This document shows, in pieces, positions 6,840 through 13,532 of a stretch of 17,168 nt of DNA (positions are counted from its first letter, which is position 1; each line of letters begins with the position of its first letter). Both the position numbers and the translations under genes were made by a program. The notes below the pieces were generated by a model. That model did not search any database, was not told where the DNA came from, and saw only the letters and a list, made by a program, of their open reading frames with translations. The DNA is from Methanosphaera sp. (lineage in GTDB: Archaea; Methanobacteriota; Methanobacteria; Methanobacteriales; Methanobacteriaceae), in contig DUHK01000036.1 in assembly GCA_013330915.1 (NCBI GenBank), forward strand, positions 1-17,168. The letters are read 5' to 3'.

Positions 6840-7309
6840 GCACATTTAAAGATTTTACAGTAAATGTTAAAAAGTCAATTGACAGGGAGTATGATGCTGA
6901 TTCAAATATGGATCCAAATTATGATGAAAGTCAAAAAGCATTGAATGATAATGTTATATCTTCAATAGGGGACTCATATGACGATGATGAAGAATATAAT
7001 ATAATTGTTGATGCTGATGACGACATTTCCCTAATTGAACCGGAAACTACAAGTGTAGATATGATTCGTTTAATAAAAGTAAGATCAATCAATGAATTAT
7101 CCAAAGAATTAGAAAATGTAACTAAAACGGGTGTTCCTGCAATCATAGACTTAAAATATATTCAGGAAAGAAGATCTGCAGAATTTAAAAAATTAGGTTC
7201 AACAATTAAAGCATACAAATCAGCTACCAAAGCAAATGTAGTTCTTTTAGGTTCTACAAAAAATGTTATAGTAGTAACTCCAGAAGATATTAGATTATTA
7301 AAGGAATAA
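6836..7309 (+). CDS. sepF: Archaeal SepF, FtsZ membrane anchor
   Basis: The 157-residue protein has the archaeal SepF layout. A short N-terminal basic/hydrophobic segment (1-17, MSTFKDFTVNVKKSIDR) could form the membrane-targeting helix. A strongly acidic linker (about 20-70, with runs such as YDDDEEY) follows, then the compact SepF core (about 75-157) containing DMIRLIKVRSINEL, PAIIDLKYI and NVVLLGSTKNVIVVTPEDI. In Methanobrevibacter smithii SepF binds the FtsZ C-terminus and tethers the ring to the membrane. This cytoplasmic protein should do the same. Start ATG 6836 overlaps the DUF1611 stop, and GGAGG (6823-6827) plus AAGGAA inside that gene serve as the ribosome binding site. It is the last gene before a convergent T8A8 terminator. 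No ftsZ is in the window. Confidence 0.85.
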   Translation: MSTFKDFTVNVKKSIDREYDADSNMDPNYDESQKALNDNVISSIGDSYDDDEEYNIIVDADDDISLIEPETTSVDMIRLIKVRSINELSKELENVTKTGVPAIIDLKYIQERRSAEFKKLGSTIKAYKSATKANVVLLGSTKNVIVVTPEDIRLLKE

Positions 7310-7337
7310 AATCAATCTTCACTTCTCTATTTTTATA

Positions 7338-7361
7338 TTTTTTTTAAAAAAAAGAAAAAAA
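7338..7361. terminator. Bidirectional T8/A8 terminator between sepF and the TatD-like gene
   Basis: A perfect T8A8 palindrome (7338-7353) is followed by G and seven more A. Plus-strand transcripts from sepF read T8, and minus-strand transcripts of the TatD-like gene read T7-C-T8, so one element can stop both convergent units. Confidence 0.6.
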
Positions 7362-7369
7362 TAATCTGT

Positions 7370-8134
7370 TTATAATTTCAGATTATGAAACTTCAACACA
7401 TTAGAAAACATGACCTTATCGATATTTTTTTTATTAACACAGTTTTTTTCCAGTTCATGCCTGGTTTCAGGCAGTGATAATGGATTGGAAGGAGCATAAC
7501 TGATATCACTATCCAATACAAACTTGTCAAAACCATATTCGTTTAACATTTTTACAGTGTCCATAGTTGACATTTTTAATGGTTGTACAGTTATTCCAAG
7601 GGTGTATCCTTTATCAATCACACTATCAACAATAGAAAAATCTATATGATCCAGTTGTACTAATTCCGGATTTATGTGTTCGTCGAGCAGTTCGACTATT
7701 TTTCCGGTCACTTCAATTTTATTACTGCGGGGTGTATGAACAATAACCGTATATCCGTTTTCATCCGCTAATTTCAATTGTTCAACAAAAACCTTTTCTT
7801 CCATCTTATCTAAACTTTCCAGACCAATTTCTCCAATGGAAATAACATTATCCTCTTTCATATATTCTGGAAGTTTTTCAATGACTTTCTCATAATCGCA
7901 TGGAATGGCTCTTGGATGCACACCCACAGCACAAAATAATTTGATTCCCTCATTTTCTACGCGTTTGGATTCTCTGTAAACAATCCTGTTAAAATGTTCA
8001 AATGAAACATTGGATTTGTTCATTTCCAATGGATCATATGCACATGTAACAATGGCATCGACTCCTGCCATCTTCATGTTTTTGAAATCTTCAACAGGTC
8101 TGCAATCTGCATGTAAATGCGCATCGATAATCAT
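7370..8134 (-). CDS. TatD-like metal-dependent hydrolase
   Basis: The 254-residue TIM-barrel amidohydrolase has the TatD metal-ligand series: DAHLHAD near the N-terminus (His6, His8), GEIGLE in the middle, VHTPR, QLDHID and a late LDSD. TatD proteins are cytoplasmic metal-dependent nucleases; bacterial ones act in 3'-5' DNA or RNA trimming and repair. Archaeal relatives of this divergent kind are poorly characterised, so the exact substrate is open. I chose ATG 8134 because GAGGT sits 5 bases before it. An in-frame ATG four codons earlier (8146) would overlap the glyS stop as ATGA, but its only ribosome binding site lies one base away. Either way the gene is tightly coupled to glyS. Confidence 0.8.
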   Translation of the reverse strand: MIIDAHLHADCRPVEDFKNMKMAGVDAIVTCAYDPLEMNKSNVSFEHFNRIVYRESKRVENEGIKLFCAVGVHPRAIPCDYEKVIEKLPEYMKEDNVISIGEIGLESLDKMEEKVFVEQLKLADENGYTVIVHTPRSNKIEVTGKIVELLDEHINPELVQLDHIDFSIVDSVIDKGYTLGITVQPLKMSTMDTVKMLNEYGFDKFVLDSDISYAPSNPLSLPETRHELEKNCVNKKNIDKVMFSNVLKFHNLKL

Positions 8135-8142
8135 AATTAACC

Positions 8143-9885
8143 TCATTCCTCAATGTCTTCAAAGAGAATGTGATTTTCTATCAGTTGATTCATGATTAAT
8201 GGTAATTTGTTAATTGCAACTCTTTTTTGTTTAAAAGTATCTCTGTCACGAATTGTAACTTTATGGTCATCAATTGAATCATAATCAACTGTAATAGCGT
8301 AAGGAACTCCAATTTCATCTGCTCTTGCATATCTTCTTCCGATAGTACCGCTTGTATCGTAGGATGTTATAAAAGCATTTTCTCTAAGGGTAATTTCAAT
8401 GTTTTGTGCAATTTCAGTTAATGGTTCTTTATTAACCAGTGGAAGAACTGCTGCTTTAATTGGAGCAATTTTTGCAGGTAGTTTGAAATATGATCTGCTT
8501 TCTCCTTCTTCACTTTCATCTTCGGTGTATGAATGTAGTAATGTGGAATAGATTATACGATCAATTCCATATGATGGTTCTATTACATGAGGAACAAATC
8601 TTTCTCCTTTTATCTGTTCTTCTACGGTGTCAAATGTAACAAAACTTTCATCAATCTCATATTCGTTGTCACCAATTGTAAATTTGTATTTACCTTCACT
8701 TTCAAATTTTGCTTTAATTTCATCCGGATTGACACTTTCAAGTATTTCTTTTGCTTTAGGAGAATCACCTTTGAATGTAGGTCCAAATTTTTTCATGTTG
8801 AATGAAGGTTTGGTAACTGTAACCGTTTTTACTTCATCATATTCTTTAAAGACTGATAAATCCTCTTTACTGTGTGCAATATGTGATTTTAAGTCAAAAT
8901 CTGTTCTGTCTGCTATTCCTATGATTTCAACCCAACCAAATTGGTCTGTTTTTACTTCTGCATCCCAACAATCAATGGCATAATGTGCCATTTCATCAGG
9001 TAAGTGCTGTCTGAATCTAATAGCTTCTTCAGGAATTCCTATATCACTAAGAAACTTGCTTGCAAGTACTATCTGATAAATTAACATTTCACTGGAAACT
9101 ATTCCTTTGTCTATGGCTTCCTTTACTTTGATATTGATTGGTTCGCTGCGATTTAACTGTTCATTTTGACCGTATAATTTCAGTTCACAGTCTTCAATAT
9201 TCTTATAGTTTTTATGACTTTTATCACATGGGTCAACAAATATTTCTGCTTCTGCCTGTGTAAATTCCCTTAATCTGATTACTCCCTGTCTTGGAGATAA
9301 TTCGTTTCTGTAAGATTTACCTAATTGTACGATTCCGAATGGTAATTTGTCCTTATAGAATCGGCTGATTCTTTTAAATGCAATGAATATTCCCTGTGCA
9401 GTTTCAGGTCTCATAAATCCGACTTGTTTTCCACTAGCACCTATCTGGGTCTTAAACATTAAGTTATAACTTCGAACATCTTCCAGTTTTCCTTCACATT
9501 CCGGACATACTATATTGTTTTCGGCTATGATTTCGGTAAGTCTTTCATCTGGTAAACCTTCCACATCATCATCAATTACAGCTTCGATGATATGATCTGC
9601 TCTATAAACCTCTTTACATTCACTACACTGTGTCATAGGATCAGTAAAATTATCCACGTGTCCTGAAGCCTTAAGTGTGTTTTTTGGCATTACGGTCGGT
9701 GCTTCTATTTCATAAAATCCTTCCTGGAAAACATAATATTTTCTCCAGAGATTCATGATATTGTTTTTCAACAATCCACCCAATGGTCCATAATCGTAAA
9801 ATCCTGCAACTCCTGAATATATTTCAAATGATGGATAAAGTATTCCTCTTTTCTTTGATATGCTCATAACTTTTTCATTACTCAT
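8143..9885 (-). CDS. glyS: Glycine--tRNA ligase (archaeal/eukaryotic alpha2 type)
   Basis: The 580-residue class II synthetase charges tRNA-Gly in the cytoplasm. It begins with KKRGILYPSFEIYSGVAGFY, typical of the homodimeric type. Two CxxC pairs (TQCSECKEV and VCPECEG) form a probable zinc-binding insertion near residues 85-145. Motif 2 is in LGKSYRNELSPRQGVIRLRE, followed by FTQAEAEIF. Motif 3 is EPSYGIDRIIYS. The C-terminal anticodon-binding domain (about 480-575) includes TSGTIGRRYARADEIGVPY. Length is normal. The ATG at 9885 lies 8 bases inside the end of dcd, preceded by AAGGGGGA within that gene. The order trmJ-like, dcd, glyS, tatD-like forms an operon with overlaps or gaps of at most a few bases at each junction. 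Confidence 0.97.
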   Translation of the reverse strand: MSNEKVMSISKKRGILYPSFEIYSGVAGFYDYGPLGGLLKNNIMNLWRKYYVFQEGFYEIEAPTVMPKNTLKASGHVDNFTDPMTQCSECKEVYRADHIIEAVIDDDVEGLPDERLTEIIAENNIVCPECEGKLEDVRSYNLMFKTQIGASGKQVGFMRPETAQGIFIAFKRISRFYKDKLPFGIVQLGKSYRNELSPRQGVIRLREFTQAEAEIFVDPCDKSHKNYKNIEDCELKLYGQNEQLNRSEPINIKVKEAIDKGIVSSEMLIYQIVLASKFLSDIGIPEEAIRFRQHLPDEMAHYAIDCWDAEVKTDQFGWVEIIGIADRTDFDLKSHIAHSKEDLSVFKEYDEVKTVTVTKPSFNMKKFGPTFKGDSPKAKEILESVNPDEIKAKFESEGKYKFTIGDNEYEIDESFVTFDTVEEQIKGERFVPHVIEPSYGIDRIIYSTLLHSYTEDESEEGESRSYFKLPAKIAPIKAAVLPLVNKEPLTEIAQNIEITLRENAFITSYDTSGTIGRRYARADEIGVPYAITVDYDSIDDHKVTIRDRDTFKQKRVAINKLPLIMNQLIENHILFEDIEE

Positions 9886-10477
9886 TCTTTTCCCCCTTAA
9901 TTATATCAAAATCTTCTTTAATCTTACTGACTTGTGGTCCTGTTTGACCCATATATTTACTATCCCTATCTTCATGACCATATGGTTTGGCAGAAGGGGT
10001 AGTCATGGTTTCAAAAACTATTTGGCATACTCTTTGACCAGGATATAATGCTACTGGCATTTTACCTATATTTGAAATTTCTAACGTAATTTTACCTTCA
10101 AAACCTGGATCTATGTAACCGGCTGTAACGTGCATTGTTATACCAAGTCTACCTATGGATGAACGACCTTCTACTCTAGCAACAATATCTTCAGGTAATT
10201 TGACTGTTTCAAAAGTTGTTGCTAATGTAAATTCTCCAGGATGTATGATGAATGGTTCACCTTCTTTTATTTCAATTGTTTCCATATATGATTCCAAATC
10301 TGTATTATCAAATGGATCAATGAATGGTTTTGTAATAATTTTAAATCCCTTGAATTCATTGCCTATTCTTAAATCAACGGATGAAGGTTGAATTTGTTTT
10401 TCATCTGTAATAGGGTCGATTTCTATTTTTCCTTCATCCAAATATTTTTTTATATCTATGTCACTGAGTATTGCCAT
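9878..10477 (-). CDS. dcd: dCTP deaminase (possibly bifunctional DCD-DUT)
   Basis: The 199-residue protein matches dCTP deaminase along its length, with IQPSSVDLRIG near the start, VEGRSSIGRLGI and TAGYIDPGFEGKITLE in the catalytic core, and PGQRVCQIVFE. It converts dCTP to dUTP, or, in the bifunctional form known from Methanocaldococcus jannaschii, directly to dUMP. It thus supplies thymidylate precursor and keeps dUTP low. Sequence alone does not let me separate the two forms. The start at 10477 is 3 bases after the TAA of the methyltransferase gene, whose last codons supply the GAGGA site. Its end overlaps glyS. Confidence 0.94.
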   Translation of the reverse strand: MAILSDIDIKKYLDEGKIEIDPITDEKQIQPSSVDLRIGNEFKGFKIITKPFIDPFDNTDLESYMETIEIKEGEPFIIHPGEFTLATTFETVKLPEDIVARVEGRSSIGRLGITMHVTAGYIDPGFEGKITLEISNIGKMPVALYPGQRVCQIVFETMTTPSAKPYGHEDRDSKYMGQTGPQVSKIKEDFDIIKGEKNE

Positions 10478-10480
10478 AAA

Positions 10481-11191
10481 TTATTCCTCTTGTGTTTTGA
10501 TTCTAACATTTACACGTTTTAATGTTCCACGTAATAATTTTGATTCACGACCTGCAATAAATGCACGTCCAATGATTCGTTTAGTAATTATTTCCACTTT
10601 TTTCCTTTTATGCTCTGGATAATCTAGTTTAGAAATAATTTCATTACAAAGTTTTGTGATTATCTTTTTATCCTCAAAACTAGCGATTTCCATGTTGTCG
10701 ACAGGATAATCTTTCTGATTTTTATAAATTTCATAGAATATGATTGCTGCCGCATGACTAATGTTCATTATGGGATATTCCTCATTTGTAGGAATAGTAA
10801 CTAAAATGTCACATAATTCCAGTTCTTCATTACTTAAACCGTCTCCTTCCCTTCCAAAGAGGATTGCAATATTGCCGTCTACATGCATATTTTTTGGAAG
10901 TTCATCGGGTGTAATTGGAATACGGGGAATATTATAACTTCCTCCGGCGGTACCGGTAGTTCCTATAATTGTAGTGATTTGCTTATCTTCTATGAAATTT
11001 TCCAGGGAATCATATATTTTAGCATCCTGCACCACGTCTCTTGCATGACTTGCCTGATAATAACTACTATTCTCAAGTTCACAGGGATTAATTAAAACTA
11101 ACTTTTTAAATCCAAAATTTTTCATAGTCCTAGCTAAAAACCCTATATTTCCAGGAGTTTTTGGTTCTACAAATACGCTATAAATTTTCAA
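10481..11191 (-). CDS. trmJ: SPOUT-class RNA 2'-O-methyltransferase, TrmJ-like
   Basis: The 236-residue protein has the three SpoU/TrmJ motifs: VEPKTPGNIGFLARTMKNF at residues 8-26, FGREGDGLSNEEL in the middle, and PIMNISHAAAIIFYE. The deep trefoil-knot SPOUT fold uses S-adenosylmethionine to methylate ribose 2'-OH. Archaeal TrmJ modifies cytidine 32 of the tRNA anticodon loop, which suits its place ahead of glyS, but rRNA methylation is possible. The C-terminal 80 residues form the helical extension seen in TrmJ. The start is ATG 11191 with an AGTGAT site 9 bases upstream. It is the first gene of the dcd-glyS-tatD operon, transcribed divergently from the YbjQ gene across about 260 bases of AT-rich promoter DNA that contains no further gene. 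Confidence 0.83.
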   Translation of the reverse strand: MKIYSVFVEPKTPGNIGFLARTMKNFGFKKLVLINPCELENSSYYQASHARDVVQDAKIYDSLENFIEDKQITTIIGTTGTAGGSYNIPRIPITPDELPKNMHVDGNIAILFGREGDGLSNEELELCDILVTIPTNEEYPIMNISHAAAIIFYEIYKNQKDYPVDNMEIASFEDKKIITKLCNEIISKLDYPEHKRKKVEIITKRIIGRAFIAGRESKLLRGTLKRVNVRIKTQEE

Positions 11192-11365
11192 ATATAATCA
11201 CTATATATTACTCTGTATAATTATTTTAAAATAAATTTCTCTATTTTTTCTCAAATTCCAACTCAACTTTTAATCAGGATATATTTTTAAAATTTTTATC
11301 TGAAATAATTTAAAGAATATGATTAATTTTTCATTAAAACAATAATCATCATTAAATATAAAGAG

Positions 11366-11375
11366 ATATATAATA
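11366..11375 (+). promoter_or_regulatory. Candidate TATA box for the YbjQ-family gene
   Basis: ATATATAATA lies about 76-85 bases before the chosen ATG, so the leader would be roughly 50-55 bases. The rest of 11192-11450 is AT-rich divergent promoter DNA without a gene. Confidence 0.35.
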
Positions 11376-11450
11376 ATACTTCGTTAAGAAAAAAATAAAT
11401 TATTATTCACAGCATATTATCATTTGGTAGTTTATAGGAGGAGTTTTTTT

Positions 11451-11774
11451 ATGCTAATGGTTTCAACACCTGATATTGGGGGAAAGACAATTAAGAAATA
11501 TTATGGTATAGTCAATGGTGAAGGTCTAATAGGAGCTAATGTTTATAAGGATATATTTTCAGGTGTAAGGGATGTTGTTGGTGGAAGAACTTCAACTTAT
11601 GAAAAAGAACTCAAAAAAGCAAGAGAAATGGCATTAATAAGTATGGAAGAAAAGGCAACAGAAATGGGAGCAAATGCTATTTTGAATGTCAGAATAAAAT
11701 ACAGTAACTTGGGTGGTACAATGGGAAACACTATTTTGGTAAGTGTCAACGGTACCGCAGTTTTAACAGAATAA
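11451..11774 (+). CDS. YbjQ/UPF0145 (DUF74) family protein
   Basis: The 107-residue protein matches the small YbjQ/UPF0145 family. MVSTPDIGGKTIKKYYGIV opens the domain; EGLIGANVYKDIFSGVRDVVGGRTSTYE and EMGANAILNVRI are the conserved core. Family members form pentameric rings; older annotations call them putative heavy-metal-binding proteins, but the function is unproven. The start at ATG 11451 is set by a near-perfect ribosome binding site, AGGAGGAG (11436-11443), 7 bases upstream; longer frames starting at TTG 11424 would place that site inside the gene. There is no signal peptide and no cysteine. It is a single-gene unit whose stop codon lies in an A8 run shared with the tfrB terminator. 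Confidence 0.85.
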   Translation: MLMVSTPDIGGKTIKKYYGIVNGEGLIGANVYKDIFSGVRDVVGGRTSTYEKELKKAREMALISMEEKATEMGANAILNVRIKYSNLGGTMGNTILVSVNGTAVLTE

Positions 11775-11806
11775 AAAAAAGAAGAATAAGATGTTATATC
11801 TTATTC
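11773..11806 (-). terminator. Hairpin plus T8 terminator of tfrB
   Basis: A perfect 9-base-pair stem (GAATAAGAT 11784-11792 with ATCTTATTC 11798-11806, 5-base loop) starts in the last codons of tfrB. On the minus strand it is followed by TTC then T8 (11780-11773). This looks like a bacterial-type intrinsic terminator. The T8 is the complement of the YbjQ stop-codon A-run. Confidence 0.65.
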
Positions 11807-13300
11807 ATATGCTTTGTTTAGTAATTCCATGATATTAATCACGCTTGTTTTTGAATTTTTCTTTTCTAATGAATCGTTAATATTGAATTCACAGAATGGA
11901 CATATAGTTACAACATAATCAACATCCAACTTGTCAATCATGTCCACCTTATCATCTGCAAGAGCTTCAGCTATTTCTGGTTTACCTGATTTAACTCCTC
12001 CACCGGCTCCACAACATTGGTCCGGTTTGTCCATTTCAACAAATTCCACACCTTTTATACTTTTCAATATATTTCTAGGTTGTTGACTGATACCTTGACC
12101 TCTAACAAGGTGACATGGGTCATGATACGTAACTTTGACGTTGACTTCATTCATTTCTTCAGGATTAAGTTTTCCATCTAAAAATTCACTGATATCCATA
12201 ACGTTTAGGTTAACGCCGTATTCAGGATAGTTGTTTTTTAGGGTGGATCCACAACCGGCACAGACAGTTAATATGGTATCGTAATCTTTGAAAGTTTCAT
12301 AGTTTGTTTTTACAAGGTCTGGAATAATATCTGTTTGACCGGTTCTAAATAAAGGTGAACCGCAACAAACCTGTGATTCAGGTACATCCACTTCATATCC
12401 AAGTTTTTCCAGAACATTGATTAAGTATTCTGCTATCCATGGTAATCTGTTGTCAATCATACATCCTGTAAAGAATGCAATTTTGTTTTTCTTCTCTGAT
12501 GCGTGATTCTTATTGTATTGTTTTACGAATCCTTCAGGATACTCACTGTCCTCTTTAGGTTGTACACTTCTTCCCGTGTTCAGTACTGATTTTCTGATTA
12601 ATTTGTGAGGTTTGAGAGGACCCTCTTTTTCTGAAAATATTTTTTCTCTTAGTTTTTCAATTGCCTTTCCGTAAATGTCAATTTCTTTAGGACAGGTTTT
12701 ACTACATTCGCCACATGAAGTACAGTAATATATTCCATTTTCAACTGACTTTTCAGAAAGTGATTCATCTTCTCTTGGGTCAAATTCTATGTTAGAGAAA
12801 CCCCTCATAAAGTATGGTCCAACATATTTATCGGTTTTTTTAATTACAGGACACATTGAAATACATGAGAAACAATCGATACAACCTCTTAATTGATCAC
12901 ACCGAGCATATTCTTCCGGCTTGAATATTTCAGGTTTATTTTTCTCTGTTTCAAGGTCTTCAGAAGCCATGTACATATTCAAGTTTTTAATTTTGTCGTT
13001 TAATTCGCTTCTGTCAACTATCAAATCCTTAATTACTGGAAGGTCCAATGGTTCTAAAATATCATTATCTCCAATTTCTGCTTTACATGCCAATTTGGCT
13101 TTACCATTAACTTTTATTGCACAGGATCCACATTGACCTGCTCTACATGAGTATCTGTATGCAATGTTTGCATCGTATTTTTTATTTATTTGTGCAAGTG
13201 CATCTAAGATTTTCATCTTTTCAATTTCTTCAATCTCATAAGATTCAGTGTAATGTAAATCTTTCACAGGATCATATCTTTTAATATTAACAGTAATCAT
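11801..13300 (-). CDS. tfrB: CoM/CoB thiol:fumarate reductase subunit B
   Basis: The 499-residue protein combines three parts. An N-terminal plant-type [2Fe-2S] domain (C52-C57-C60-C72; CRAGQCGSC) comes first, then two [4Fe-4S] motifs (C140-C143-C146-C150 and C193-C196-C199-C203). The C-terminal half resembles HdrB, with two cysteine-rich CCG domains (VCCGSPL, YHDPCHLV, QCCGAGGG, CPFCEFN). This fusion is the hallmark of TfrB in Methanothermobacter, which oxidises CoM-SH and CoB-SH to the heterodisulfide while TfrA reduces fumarate to succinate in the cytoplasm. I chose ATG 13300 because GGGAG precedes it and it opens the ferredoxin fold; a TTG 17 codons upstream lies within the TATA box. tfrA is not adjacent, as in Methanothermobacter. 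SdhB/FrdB-HdrB fusions of other archaea are the alternative. Confidence 0.9.
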   Translation of the reverse strand: MITVNIKRYDPVKDLHYTESYEIEEIEKMKILDALAQINKKYDANIAYRYSCRAGQCGSCAIKVNGKAKLACKAEIGDNDILEPLDLPVIKDLIVDRSELNDKIKNLNMYMASEDLETEKNKPEIFKPEEYARCDQLRGCIDCFSCISMCPVIKKTDKYVGPYFMRGFSNIEFDPREDESLSEKSVENGIYYCTSCGECSKTCPKEIDIYGKAIEKLREKIFSEKEGPLKPHKLIRKSVLNTGRSVQPKEDSEYPEGFVKQYNKNHASEKKNKIAFFTGCMIDNRLPWIAEYLINVLEKLGYEVDVPESQVCCGSPLFRTGQTDIIPDLVKTNYETFKDYDTILTVCAGCGSTLKNNYPEYGVNLNVMDISEFLDGKLNPEEMNEVNVKVTYHDPCHLVRGQGISQQPRNILKSIKGVEFVEMDKPDQCCGAGGGVKSGKPEIAEALADDKVDMIDKLDVDYVVTICPFCEFNINDSLEKKNSKTSVINIMELLNKAYE

Positions 13301-13332
13301 ATAAATCTCCCAAATATCCTTAAGATAACAAA

Positions 13333-13345
13333 GTGATAATTTCAC
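13333..13345. promoter_or_regulatory. Possible operator at the tfrB start site
   Basis: GTGATAATTTCAC is a near-perfect 13-base dyad: five of six pairs match around a central A. It lies between the tfrB TATA box and the expected transcription start. A regulator bound here could block polymerase. No partner regulator is known. Confidence 0.25.
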
Positions 13346-13350
13346 CTTCA

Positions 13351-13360
13351 ATATATAAAC
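13351..13360 (-). promoter_or_regulatory. TATA box of tfrB
   Basis: The minus strand reads GTTTATATAT, a close match to the methanogen box A (TTTATATA), centred about 55 bases before the tfrB ATG. It predicts transcription starting near 13330 and a leader of about 30 bases. Confidence 0.55.
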
Positions 13361-13446
13361 TCATTAGTATTCTATCTTATGTTAATATCTTTATTTCCTT
13401 TCTTTTAAAATTTGTTAAAAAAAAATTTATACTTGCTTAAATATAG

Positions 13447-13457
13447 ATATATATAAT
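13447..13457 (+). promoter_or_regulatory. Probable TATA box of iorAB
   Basis: ATATATATAAT lies about 76-86 bases before the iorA ATG, giving a predicted leader near 50 bases. AAGGAG (13519-13524) is the ribosome binding site. Confidence 0.45.
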
Positions 13458-13532
13458 CTTTAAAAATTAGTAATAGATTTTTTCTAATAAAATTAATTAT
13501 CTCATGTTTAATTATTTTAAGGAGTATTGATT

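Noticed and set aside
11424..11450. Nine-codon upstream extension of the YbjQ gene
   Set aside because: It would bury the near-consensus AGGAGGAG site that sits 7 bases before ATG 11451.
13301..13351. 17-codon N-terminal extension of tfrB starting at TTG
   Set aside because: The extension covers the TATA box and the GGGAG ribosome binding site and adds nothing to the conserved [2Fe-2S] domain.
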